A stretch of 12,533 nucleotides of DNA from Clostridia bacterium (GCA_017616925.1 JAFZXG010000136.1:1-12533), one strand, 5' to 3'. Positions 1 to 7,687 are shown, counted from the stretch's first letter. Notes: generated by a model not told the origin, from the letters alone. Made by a program: numbers and translations.

Positions 1-691
1 AACTCTGACGGACTTCTTCGGGCGTCATCCCTCTCATTTCGCCTTCCCAGACGATCTCGCGATCCTGCATGGGCGTTTTCACCCAGCCGGGACAGACGCA
101 GTTTACGGTGATACCGTACGGCGCAAGACCGATTGCCGAAGCCTTGGTAAGACCTAAAACGCCGAACTTCGACGCCGTGTAGTGCGCAAGCGTGGGATCG
201 GGTTTTATCGCCGCCATAGAACAGGTGTTAACGATCCTACCGCCCGATTTTTTCATATACGGAATAACCGCCTGCGTGCAAAGGAAAACGCCTTTCATAT
301 TGACGTCAACGTTAAAATCCCACTCCTTTTCGGTGAGTTTTTCTAACGGCGCCATAGAGGAAACGCCCGCATTATTGCATACTATATCAAGTTTCCCGTA
401 CGTTTCGTACACTTTTTTTACCACGGCGTCGATAGAATCTTTATCCGTAACGTCAAGCTTTAGCGCCGCGTGCGGCGCGTTGCCTTCGTATGTTTTCAAC
501 GTTTTTACGGTAGTTTGAGCCGCTTCCAAGTTTACGTCGGTCGCAACCACGGTCGCCCCCATTTTCGCCAAACGCTGCGCTATCGCGGATCCCATATTCG
601 GAGCGTGCTTTCCCGCCGCGTCGTTACCGCTCGTCTTACCGTATCCCGCTCCGGTAATAAGCGCAACTTTACCCATAATCGGTGTTTCCAT
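1..691 (-). CDS. Short-chain dehydrogenase/reductase (SDR), 3' end cut by window edge
   Basis: Classical SDR oxidoreductase, probably an NAD(H)-linked alcohol, polyol or sugar dehydrogenase in the cytoplasm. The 230 visible residues contain the first Rossmann strand and TGAGYG (13-18), an Asp at the end of strand 2 (D52, which favours NAD over NADP), NNAG (106-109), Asn131, catalytic Ser158, Tyr171 and Lys175 (YTASK) and the PG motif at 201-202. Most SDRs are 245-270 residues, so only the last 20-40 residues lie outside the window. The glycine-rich loop is unusual: about 15 extra residues (19-32) separate TGAGYG from the following MGSAIA helix start. The ATG at 691 has AAGGAG 11 bases upstream; an internal ATG at 676 is an alternative start. 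The gene diverges from a DeoR-type repressor and is probably its target. The exact substrate cannot be told. Confidence 0.9.
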   Translation of the reverse strand, partial: METPIMGKVALITGAGYGKTSGNDAAGKHAPNMGSAIAQRLAKMGATVVATDVNLEAAQTTVKTLKTYEGNAPHAALKLDVTDKDSIDAVVKKVYETYGKLDIVCNNAGVSSMAPLEKLTEKEWDFNVDVNMKGVFLCTQAVIPYMKKSGGRIVNTCSMAAIKPDPTLAHYTASKFGVLGLTKASAIGLAPYGITVNCVCPGWVKTPMQDREIVWEGEMRGMTPEEVRQS

Positions 692-741
692 TTCTTAACT
701 TTCTCCTTTTTTATTTTTTTAAATCATACTCCCTTGCTATT

Positions 742-770
742 ATTTTATTATTGTTCTCTTTCTTAGTCAA
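742..770 (-). promoter_or_regulatory. σA promoter of the SDR gene
   Basis: On the minus strand TTGACT (770-765) is followed by exactly 17 bp and then TAAAAT (747-742), close to the consensus -35 and -10 boxes. This predicts a start near 735 and a leader of about 45 nt. A TTGTTC element (751-756) lies in the spacer, where a bound repressor would block polymerase. Confidence 0.75.
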
Positions 771-851
771 TACTTGTTCGATATATTGAAAAAAAAACAT
801 TTTTTAGCGAAAAAAAGAAAAAAACCAACAATAAAAATTGACATTTTGTTC
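751..851. promoter_or_regulatory. Candidate DeoR operators: three TTGTTC elements between divergent promoters
   Basis: TTGTTC occurs three times in the same orientation, at 751-756, 774-779 and 846-851; the last two extend to TTGTTCG. The first lies in the spacer of the SDR promoter, the second just upstream of that promoter's -35 box, and the third in the spacer of the deoR-type promoter, where it forms an inverted repeat GTTC-N5-GAAC (848-860). Spacings are 23 and 72 bp, roughly two and seven helical turns. DeoR-family repressors commonly bind repeated short elements and can loop DNA; assigning these sites to the neighbouring repressor is inference. Confidence 0.5.
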
Positions 852-866
852 GTTTTGAACTATACT
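838..866 (+). promoter_or_regulatory. σA promoter of the DeoR-family gene
   Basis: A perfect TTGACA (838-843) is separated by 17 bp from TATACT (861-866). This predicts initiation near 873 and a leader of about 34 nt. The inverted repeat GTTC-N5-GAAC fills most of the spacer, which suggests autorepression. Confidence 0.85.
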
Positions 867-906
867 TAAACAAAAATCGGATTCATTAGGAAAGCGGAGC
901 GGAAAG

Positions 907-1599
907 ATGAAGTTAAACAAACGGCAGGAAATGATAATGGAAAGGCTTAACGAAAGCGGACAAGTCCGTGTTTCAAAACTTTCCGAAGAACTTTATTTCA
1001 GCGAAATGACCATACGCCGTGATCTTAAATATATGGAAAAAGAAGGATTGCTTAAAAGAGTACACGGCGGAGCAATAGAAAACGTCTTTATTTCGCAGTA
1101 TCCCGTAAATTACAGGTCAAACTTCAATAAAGAACAGAAAAAAATTATGGCGGAACAGGCGCTTAAATACGTAAAAAACGATCAGATCATTTTTTTTAAC
1201 AGTTCTTCGACCTTGGCGTTTATTATTCCGTACCTTTCAAATTACAGGAATATCAAGATAATAACGAATTCAGTCTATCTCGTTCCTTTGATCGAACAAT
1301 TACATATCCCCTGTTATCTGACGGGCGGAAAGTACGACGAGATCGAAAAGTGTCTTTCGGGAAAGCAGACCGAAGATTTTTTGAGAAGCGTCAATCCCGA
1401 CCTCGCGCTTTTATCGTGCGAAGCGCTTTCGGACGACGGAAACGTGACCGACAGCGATCAGAATCTTGCCGAGATCGCAAAAATAGTCATTAAAAAATCA
1501 AAATTTTCGGTTTTACTTATGGACAGATCGAAAATCGGTACGGTCTGTACCTACGATATCTGCAACAAAGAAGAATTAAACGACGTAATCTTGTTTTGA
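907..1599 (+). CDS. DeoR/GlpR-family transcriptional repressor
   Basis: DNA-binding regulator of sugar or polyol catabolism; family members are normally released from DNA by a sugar phosphate. The 230-residue length is slightly below the usual 250. Residues 1-57 form the DeoR winged helix-turn-helix, with the signature run from RVSKLSEEL through MTIRRDLKYME to RVHGGA. The rest is a DeoRC sensor domain: NSSST (a phosphate-binding loop, about residues 97-101), ITNS, LTGGKYD, a conserved EALSDDGNVTD segment and a C-terminal LLMDRSKIG. The ATG at 907 has GGAG seven bases upstream. The divergent SDR gene and the shared TTGTTC elements suggest that it controls itself and that dehydrogenase. The inducer is unknown. 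A strong terminator follows directly. Confidence 0.93.
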   Translation: MKLNKRQEMIMERLNESGQVRVSKLSEELYFSEMTIRRDLKYMEKEGLLKRVHGGAIENVFISQYPVNYRSNFNKEQKKIMAEQALKYVKNDQIIFFNSSSTLAFIIPYLSNYRNIKIITNSVYLVPLIEQLHIPCYLTGGKYDEIEKCLSGKQTEDFLRSVNPDLALLSCEALSDDGNVTDSDQNLAEIAKIVIKKSKFSVLLMDRSKIGTVCTYDICNKEELNDVILF

Positions 1600-1612
1600 T
1601 CGTCATTAAATT

Positions 1613-1652
1613 AAGGGGCTGCCGCGTTAAGCGGCAACCCCTTTTCGTTTTT
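1613..1652 (+). terminator. Intrinsic terminator of the DeoR-family gene
   Basis: AAGGGG (1613-1618) and TGCCGC (1620-1625) pair with GCGGCA (1631-1636) and CCCCTT (1638-1643), with one C/A mismatch and a 5-nt loop. A T-rich tail, TTTTCGTTTTT, follows. On the minus strand the same hairpin is followed by TTAATTTAAT, so it may also stop the convergent four-gene operon. Confidence 0.88.
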
Positions 1653-1677
1653 ACGGCAATATCCGTTTGACACCGAT

Positions 1678-1694
1678 CGAGCGCTGCGCGCTCG
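1678..1694 (-). terminator. GC-rich hairpin directly after the solute-binding protein gene
   Basis: CGAGCGC (1678-1684) pairs with GCGCTCG (1688-1694) around a 3-nt loop, starting two bases past the stop codon. No T-tract follows on the minus strand. It is therefore more likely a 3' mRNA-stabilising stem, or works together with the hairpin at 1613-1652, than a terminator alone. Confidence 0.35.
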
Positions 1695-1696
1695 TA

Positions 1697-2986
1697 TTAT
1701 TCGGAGAATTGTCCGTACTTCCCGATGGCTCCATCTATCGTGATTTCGCCTTTTCCAACCTTGTACGACGCGATCCTTATCTGAACGGTGAGTTTATCCT
1801 TTATACCGAGCACTTCCGGAGAAATGGTGCGTTCGGACGGGATCCGACCGAAAGGAGCGTAAACCGAGTCAAACGGCATATCGGTGGTCGGCGTTACCAA
1901 ACGCTTGACGGACGCTATTTTGTTCAGTTCCTTTTTCGAGATCAGAAAACGCATAAATTCGTTTGTCATATCCAGATTGTCGCAATCCTTGTTAACGGAA
2001 AACTCTATGGAAGGACTGTCGATAAAATATCCGCCATCTTCCGTCATCGGAATAGGTGCGAACGTGTAGTCGAACGGCGCTTTGGTGAACGCCTCGGACT
2101 GACTTTCACGCTTTTTAGTTCCGGATACGGTGTCGCCGGCGCAGATCATCATCGGCACGTCGCCTTCGAAAAAGCGCAAAATCACACCGTCATAGTTGTT
2201 CCCAATATTAGCACACTCTTCGAGATCGACGCAGTCGTTATCGATCAACTGCTTCACCGCATTAAGCGCGGGGCGCATATATTCCCCCGCCTCGGAGTCA
2301 AGGTCGTTGGCTAGCGCAAGCGCATCAGGATTTTCGGCAAGTGCGGATAAAAATAACGGGTAAGCAACCGTGTACATGAAACAACTGGACGATGTACGAC
2401 TGTACCCCATCATAGGACTCGAGTAACCTTTATTGCGGAAGGCTTCGCAAACGGACATCAACTCCGTCAGCGTTTTAGGAACGCTGAGACCTTCTTTTTT
2501 GAACAGGTTTTCGTTCACCAGCATACCGTAAGTTCTGGAGAAAACCGGTACCATCAGCACACGACCTTCCGCATCGTGATTGACAAGACTCGGGCGGATG
2601 CAGTCAAGATCCAACTTCAGAGCGGGATCGGAAAGGTCTTCCATATGAGTTAGTACCTGATTGTAATCAGGGTTTCCGATCATCCAGGTATATGAGAAGA
2701 AAATATTCGGTTTATCGTTTCCTTCTAATACCGTGCGAAGAGTTTTTTGATAGTTGTCCGTTTTCGCGTAACTTAGCCGAACGTTCGGGTAAAACTTGTT
2801 GAATCTGTCGAATTCGGCTTCCAACGCCTCGAAATTACCATAATCTCCGATTACGTTGATCTCACAACTCGTGGTCGTATCGAGGGTCGGTTTGAATTCG
2901 ACGTCGGTTTCACCGGTCGTAAACTTACAAGCGGCAAATGGAAAAACGATCAGTACCGCAAGTATCAGGCATAAAAATTTTTTCAC
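1697..2986 (-). CDS. Extracellular solute-binding lipoprotein (ABC family-1 type), last gene of a signalling operon
   Basis: Lipid-anchored substrate-binding protein of the carbohydrate-type family, on the outer face of the membrane. Residues 1-20 are a lipoprotein signal peptide ending in the lipobox FAAC, with Cys20 as the lipidated residue. The mature part shows the SBP pattern: a first strand (INVIGDYGN, about 43-51), a PNVRLSYAKT segment, NIFFSYTW and a hinge region with VPVFSRTYGMLVNENLFKKEG; the total of 429 residues is normal. Translation starts at GTG 2986, which overlaps the kinase stop codon as GTGA; AAGGAG inside the kinase gene lies 8 bases upstream. Tight coupling to a sensor kinase and the absence of any permease or ATPase gene suggest a ligand-sensing co-receptor rather than an importer. 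The ligand, probably a sugar or oligosaccharide, is not known. It could still serve a transporter encoded elsewhere. Confidence 0.88.
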   Translation of the reverse strand: MKKFLCLILAVLIVFPFAACKFTTGETDVEFKPTLDTTTSCEINVIGDYGNFEALEAEFDRFNKFYPNVRLSYAKTDNYQKTLRTVLEGNDKPNIFFSYTWMIGNPDYNQVLTHMEDLSDPALKLDLDCIRPSLVNHDAEGRVLMVPVFSRTYGMLVNENLFKKEGLSVPKTLTELMSVCEAFRNKGYSSPMMGYSRTSSSCFMYTVAYPLFLSALAENPDALALANDLDSEAGEYMRPALNAVKQLIDNDCVDLEECANIGNNYDGVILRFFEGDVPMMICAGDTVSGTKKRESQSEAFTKAPFDYTFAPIPMTEDGGYFIDSPSIEFSVNKDCDNLDMTNEFMRFLISKKELNKIASVKRLVTPTTDMPFDSVYAPFGRIPSERTISPEVLGIKDKLTVQIRIASYKVGKGEITIDGAIGKYGQFSE

Positions 2987-5520
2987 TGTTTATTCTCCTT
3001 TATTTTCCGTATTTCTTTGATCACGAATTTAATATCTATCGGCTTGGCGACGTGTCCGTTCATACCGGCTTTTAAACACTCCGCCACGTTCTCCGAAAAC
3101 GCGTCCGCGGTCATGGCTATGATCGGCAAGTTGGCTTTTTTTGCGTTTTCGAACTTACGGATCGTTCTCGTGGCGTCAAGACCGTTCATCTCGGGCATCT
3201 GGATATCCATAAAGATAAGGTCGAATTCGTCGTCTTTTGCGTTACTCAGTCTTTCCACGCAGACCTTGCCGTTTACGGCGCGTTCGGAAGTAATGCCGAA
3301 CATTTCGAGCAAGGCGTGGATAATCTCCCAGTTGATCTCGTTGTCTTCGGCGATAAGGATATTTAAGCCCGCGATATCCGAATAATCGTCTTCGGGTTCG
3401 ATCGCCTTGGCTTCCACGCCGCGAAGTTCGTTGATCGCGGTAAACAGAGTGGACGGGAACAGCGGTTTACCCATAAATCCGTTGACTCCCGCGTCCTTCG
3501 CGGCAGTCTCGATGTCCGACAGGTCGTAAGCGGACGTCATAATGATCGGGATCGTCGCACCGAATTCTCCGCGGATCTTTTTTGCGGTTTCGACGCCGTC
3601 TAAACCTTTCATCTTCCAGTCGAGAATTATAACGTCGAAGTTCTTGCCTGTCGCCTGTCTGTTCCCGATAAGATCTATCGCTTCCTGCCCGCTGTGCGCC
3701 TTTTCGGGACGACCGCCCAAAGACTCAAGCGTCTCCGCGACGGTTTCAAGCAAAACGTCATCGTCGTCGGCGATCAGGATATCGATCGGATCAAGGCGCA
3801 TCTTTTCGGGCTGTCTGTCGGCAACGCGAAGGTCAAGCGTGATCGTGAAAGTAGTTCCGACTCCGACTTTACTCTGACAATCGATAGTGCCTTCCATTAA
3901 GTCGACCATCTTCTTGGTGATGGCAAGCCCAAGCCCCGTACCCTGAATACTGTTGACTCGCGAATCGGTCTGGCGCGAGAACGGTTGATACATGATCTCC
4001 ATAAACTCGGGACTCATACCCATACCGTTATCCGCCACCGTGAAAGTCAGTCTGACGTACCCCGCCTTTTCACTCTTTTCTTCCTTTAAGTCCACGCCGA
4101 TCGTTCCACCCGCCTGCGTGTATTTGATGGCGTTTGACAGGATATTGATATAGATCTGATTAAGCCGCATCTGGTCGGCGAAAAGGTATTCCTGTTCTAT
4201 ATGGTTGATGCGGATATTGAAATCGATCGTCTTTTCTTTGATCATCGGTTGCGAGATGTTGACGAGATTTTCAATGGAATCGACGATGGAAAAGGTTATC
4301 GGATTCAGCGAAAGTTTGCCGCTTTCCACTTTCGAAATATCGAGAATATCGTTGATAAGCGTAAGAAGGTGGCTGCTTGCAAGAGATATTTTCCGCAGAC
4401 TGTCGCTGAGAGATTTTCGGTCTTCGATCTTCTGTTCGGCTATGGTAGTCAGTCCTATAATGGCGTTCATCGGGGTACGGATATCGTGCGACATGGTCGA
4501 AAGGAAGTCCGTTTTCGCCCTGTTTGCCGACTCGGCTTCTTTTGCCATCTGTTGCAGTCTCTTGTTGATAAGCCGCATGTAAATGGTATTGACGGCGAGT
4601 AGAACCAGCAATCCGACCGTAATGACGCCGATCAGTATCCAGTTTTCCGTTTTGGAAGACAGCGCCGAAACGGGAATATAGTTCAGCATCGCCCACCCGT
4701 TAGCGACTTTGATAGGCGTGTACGCAATAAGGCAAGGCTGACCCTTTGAGTCGTTCATGGTAAAACTCGCGGTCGCCGAGATCACGTTGTCTTTAAGTTC
4801 CTGCAGCGCCGCGCCGCCGATCGTGTTATAGGACTTGTAAAACTCGTAGAAGTTGTTGTTCTTGAAGGAATTGCCCTTTATAATGTAGTCGCCGTCGGAA
4901 TTGATAACGGACAGTTCGGCGTTTTCGAATTCCGATTGCGGAAACGCCCATTTCTCTTTAAGGTCCGAAATGGGTATGATCCTTAAAAGCAAGGCGTTCC
5001 GCGTCTCGTCAAGAGTATCGTCGTAGACAGTGATTTTGTTGATAAACGCCAAGGACTGTTCACCGTTCATGGGGTTGGTGTAAGCCCTGGACATATTGAT
5101 ATCTTCGCCTATATCGGCGATCCATTCCATATTCCCGAAAATATCGACCTGATTATAAGACACCTCATAGTTATCGGTGTTGATTATGTTAGATCTGGTC
5201 GACAGCCCGCGCAAAGTGTCCGTATAGATCAAGTGAGCGGACGTATTCTGTAAAACGTGGGAAGCACGGATAAACTCGGTAGCGTCGGACAGCGTCATAT
5301 TCCGACCGACGATATAGTTCGCCCATACGTCGCAAATACTCTGTTCTCCCTGCAGATAATTCTCCGTAACGTGTTCCATCGCAACGGTCATGTCTTCAAA
5401 TCTGACGACTTGATTGCGATAGTCTTTTTCGTGGTCAAAATACGAATATAAAACAACAAAGGTCAGAATACCGACGATGATCAGGGCGTTTAATACGGAA
5501 AGCCATATTTTCTTTATCAT
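2983..5520 (-). CDS. Membrane hybrid histidine kinase with two receiver domains
   Basis: Sensor kinase of 845 residues. A transmembrane helix (about 6-27) leads into an extracytoplasmic sensor of roughly 265 residues, possibly Cache-like (for example NSDGDYIIKG at 207-216), and a second helix (about 294-315) returns inside. A short linker precedes the HisKA domain with phosphoacceptor His345 (STMSHDIRTPMN). The ATPase domain has the N-box Asn463, DNG (497-499) and GTGLGLA (527-533). Receiver 1 (about 578-700) has phospho-Asp634 (ILDWKM), Thr662 and Lys685; receiver 2 (about 719-840) has Asp772 (FMDIQMP), Thr804 and Lys826. All key residues are present. There is no Hpt domain inside; a separate Hpt protein is encoded 33 bp upstream. 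The ATG at 5520 has only a weak ribosome binding site (ACGAGA). The 3' end overlaps the binding-lipoprotein gene, its likely partner. Confidence 0.94.
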   Translation of the reverse strand: MIKKIWLSVLNALIIVGILTFVVLYSYFDHEKDYRNQVVRFEDMTVAMEHVTENYLQGEQSICDVWANYIVGRNMTLSDATEFIRASHVLQNTSAHLIYTDTLRGLSTRSNIINTDNYEVSYNQVDIFGNMEWIADIGEDINMSRAYTNPMNGEQSLAFINKITVYDDTLDETRNALLLRIIPISDLKEKWAFPQSEFENAELSVINSDGDYIIKGNSFKNNNFYEFYKSYNTIGGAALQELKDNVISATASFTMNDSKGQPCLIAYTPIKVANGWAMLNYIPVSALSSKTENWILIGVITVGLLVLLAVNTIYMRLINKRLQQMAKEAESANRAKTDFLSTMSHDIRTPMNAIIGLTTIAEQKIEDRKSLSDSLRKISLASSHLLTLINDILDISKVESGKLSLNPITFSIVDSIENLVNISQPMIKEKTIDFNIRINHIEQEYLFADQMRLNQIYINILSNAIKYTQAGGTIGVDLKEEKSEKAGYVRLTFTVADNGMGMSPEFMEIMYQPFSRQTDSRVNSIQGTGLGLAITKKMVDLMEGTIDCQSKVGVGTTFTITLDLRVADRQPEKMRLDPIDILIADDDDVLLETVAETLESLGGRPEKAHSGQEAIDLIGNRQATGKNFDVIILDWKMKGLDGVETAKKIRGEFGATIPIIMTSAYDLSDIETAAKDAGVNGFMGKPLFPSTLFTAINELRGVEAKAIEPEDDYSDIAGLNILIAEDNEINWEIIHALLEMFGITSERAVNGKVCVERLSNAKDDEFDLIFMDIQMPEMNGLDATRTIRKFENAKKANLPIIAMTADAFSENVAECLKAGMNGHVAKPIDIKFVIKEIRKIKENKQ

Positions 5521-5553
5521 TTCGCTATTCTCGTTCTTATTTTTTTATACGGT

Positions 5554-5910
5554 TCAACGATCCGCGTCCTGCGCCGCAAGCGCGGAAAGTTCCTTCGTCT
5601 TTTGCAGGATCTCGGCATACAGCGTTTCGTAGTCGCCCGGCGTTTTGCGGCGAAGCAGTTCGGTAAGCGCCGAAACAGGTTCATAAATCGGCGTCAGCGA
5701 TAAGTTCCCCGCCACGCCCTTTAATTTGTGCGCCTCTTCGAACGCCTTGTCCAGATCTCCTTCTTTTAATGCCTCGCCGAGAGCGGCAACGGAAAAACCG
5801 TTCACCGCCATTACGACCAAACGCAAATAAAACGTTTCGTTTTGCATACACCGCGTCAGTCCCGATTCGACGTCCGTGCCGTATTCTCTCAATTTTTCCA
5901 AGGTTAACAT
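5554..5910 (-). CDS. Stand-alone Hpt phosphotransfer protein
   Basis: A 118-residue helical protein that carries phosphate between receiver domains in a phosphorelay, in the cytoplasm. The Hpt signature AHKLKGVAGNL places the phosphorylated histidine at residue 61, followed by the usual small-residue turn and a further helix pair. The length is typical of single-domain Hpt proteins. GGGAG lies 9 bases before the ATG at 5910. It sits between a phosphodiesterase with a receiver (46 bp upstream) and a hybrid kinase with two receivers (33 bp downstream), in the same orientation. Its obvious role is to take phosphate from a kinase receiver and pass it to the receiver of the phosphodiesterase. This routing is inferred from position and domain logic. 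Confidence 0.9.
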   Translation of the reverse strand: MLTLEKLREYGTDVESGLTRCMQNETFYLRLVVMAVNGFSVAALGEALKEGDLDKAFEEAHKLKGVAGNLSLTPIYEPVSALTELLRRKTPGDYETLYAEILQKTKELSALAAQDADR

Positions 5911-5956
5911 ATCACCGTACTCCCAAAAAAATTATTCGGATCGCCGTACCCGTGCG

Positions 5957-7687
5957 TCAAGGGTTTCGGTCTCCGCTTTTACTTGCCACACCTTTCTTTT
6001 CGATCATGAATTTCTCAAATTCCTCAGCAGGAAGCGGACGCGAAAAATAATAGCCTTGTATTACGTCGCAGCCCATCGCTTTAAGCGACGATACCTGCTC
6101 GGAAGTCTCGACGCCTTCCGCAATGGTCGTCAACTCAAACGATTTGGCAAGATGAATCATTGCTTCGAGCAATTGCGCGCCCTTCTCCCCCTTAAACGCG
6201 TTGCGGATGAACAGCATATCGAGTTTCATCGCGTCGATCGGCACGCAGGACAGCATATTAAGAGAAGAATAACCCGTACCGAAGTCGTCCATTTCGATAT
6301 AAAAACCGAGTTCGCGAAGGTGTCTTACCTTATCAACGATCTGTTCCGCGTTTTCGGTGTAAGCGGATTCCGTGATCTCCAAAAGCAGTTCTTTGTTGGT
6401 CAATTTATGAGTTTTGACGATACTTAAAAGTTTGTCCTCGAGTTCGGGATCGTAAAGATCCACGCGGGATACGTTTATGGAAACGGGCAAGGAAATACCA
6501 ATCCGATCACGCCAATCGCGGATCTGCGCGGCGACTTCGTCCCATACGTAATGGTCAAGCGCCTGTATAAGCCCGTTCTTTTCAAACAGCGGAATAAACA
6601 GACCGGGGCTGACGAGTCCGAGAGTGGGATGTTTCCAGCGCACCAGCGCTTCCGCGCTGTTTAAGATGGGTTCCTGCCCGCGCATATCGAATTTGGGCTG
6701 ATAATAGACCGCGAACTGTTTTTCGCGGATCGCCGTCGTGAAATCTTCTATAAGTTGCGCGTTAAGCAGTTCCGCTTCGTGCAAAGAGTGATCGTAAAAC
6801 CCGATGGGCTTTGTGAAATTATCTTTTACGAGATCCGCCGCCATTTTCGCGCGGTCAAATCTGCGCTCTATATCAAGTGATTTATCGACGTCGGCATAGA
6901 TACCCATTCTCAATTTCACGCGCAAATCCTTGTTTTCCCCCGTACCCAGCGGGACGGAAAGGGCTTCCAGTATCGAATTATAATGCGAGACGTGCGGACA
7001 GTAAAACATAAAAGTATCCGCTTCGCTACGGCTGACTATACCCCCGTTTTTGTTGACGATGGTAAGAGATTCGTCGGCGATGTGTTTTAAGATCGCGTCA
7101 CCGTAAGATTTGCCGTAGCGGTCGTTGATTATATGAAAACGGTTAATATCAAGCACGATCGCGTCAGTCGTAATGTTTTTATTATACAGGTCGAATTGAT
7201 CGGCGTAGTGATAGAAAAATTCCTTGTTGTAAAGTCCAGTCAACTGATCGCGTTCGGTCAATTTCAGGATAACCCTGTCCTCCGACAATTCGATCGTCCG
7301 CCTGATCCTTGCGAGAATAACTTCCTGTCTCGGATACGGTTTTGAAATGAAATCGATCGCACCGATCGTCAAACACTCGACTTCGGCGTCGCTATCCGCG
7401 GTCATGACGATAACGGGAATACGCAGAAAGGTCGGATCTTTTCTTATGCGGCGCAAAACGTCGAGACCGCTGATACCCGGAAGATTCAAGTCTAAAAGAA
7501 CGATGCTTAAAGTCTCGTGCTTTGCGCTTAATATTTCAAGCGCCTGTTCGCCCGATTCGGCAACGATTACGTCGTAAAAATCTCCTATGGCGAGTTTCAT
7601 CAATTCCTGATTGACGACTTCGTCCTCTACGAGTAAAACGCACCGTTTCTTGTCGAAAATGCGAAATTTTGTTTCACGATCATCCAT
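5957..7687 (-). CDS. Response-regulator c-di-GMP phosphodiesterase (REC-GGDEF*-EAL)
   Basis: Cytoplasmic enzyme predicted to hydrolyse cyclic di-GMP under control of phosphorylation. Numbered from ATG 7687 it has 576 residues. A receiver (about 16-135) has phospho-Asp66 (VLLDLNLPG), a Thr in VMTAD and Lys in SKPYP. A GGDEF domain (about 150-300) has EADTF (222-226) in place of GGDEF, so it is probably not a cyclase. An EAL domain (about 315-565) keeps EAL (346-348), NVSR, LEITES, DDFGTG (467-472), the MKLD lysine, AEGVET and QGYYFSRP, so it is probably active. The start is decided by GGAGG at 7700-7696, 8 bases before ATG 7687; an in-frame TTG at 7720 has no such site. It is the first gene of the four-gene operon and its likely output. 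Confidence 0.93.
   Translation of the reverse strand: MDDRETKFRIFDKKRCVLLVEDEVVNQELMKLAIGDFYDVIVAESGEQALEILSAKHETLSIVLLDLNLPGISGLDVLRRIRKDPTFLRIPVIVMTADSDAEVECLTIGAIDFISKPYPRQEVILARIRRTIELSEDRVILKLTERDQLTGLYNKEFFYHYADQFDLYNKNITTDAIVLDINRFHIINDRYGKSYGDAILKHIADESLTIVNKNGGIVSRSEADTFMFYCPHVSHYNSILEALSVPLGTGENKDLRVKLRMGIYADVDKSLDIERRFDRAKMAADLVKDNFTKPIGFYDHSLHEAELLNAQLIEDFTTAIREKQFAVYYQPKFDMRGQEPILNSAEALVRWKHPTLGLVSPGLFIPLFEKNGLIQALDHYVWDEVAAQIRDWRDRIGISLPVSINVSRVDLYDPELEDKLLSIVKTHKLTNKELLLEITESAYTENAEQIVDKVRHLRELGFYIEMDDFGTGYSSLNMLSCVPIDAMKLDMLFIRNAFKGEKGAQLLEAMIHLAKSFELTTIAEGVETSEQVSSLKAMGCDVIQGYYFSRPLPAEEFEKFMIEKKGVASKSGDRNP

Noticed and set aside
192..766. Plus-strand open frames opposite the SDR gene
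   Set aside because: They are antisense shadows; the minus frame carries all SDR motifs with correct spacing.
1667..2314. Plus-strand open frame of 215 codons
   Set aside because: It lies wholly opposite the solute-binding lipoprotein gene, which has a signal peptide, lipobox and family motifs. The plus frame has no ribosome binding site and no recognisable domain.
4201..4696. Several 120-140-codon frames within the kinase gene on both strands
   Set aside because: They overlap the HisKA and second transmembrane region, which are clearly coding in the main frame, and they show no motifs of their own.
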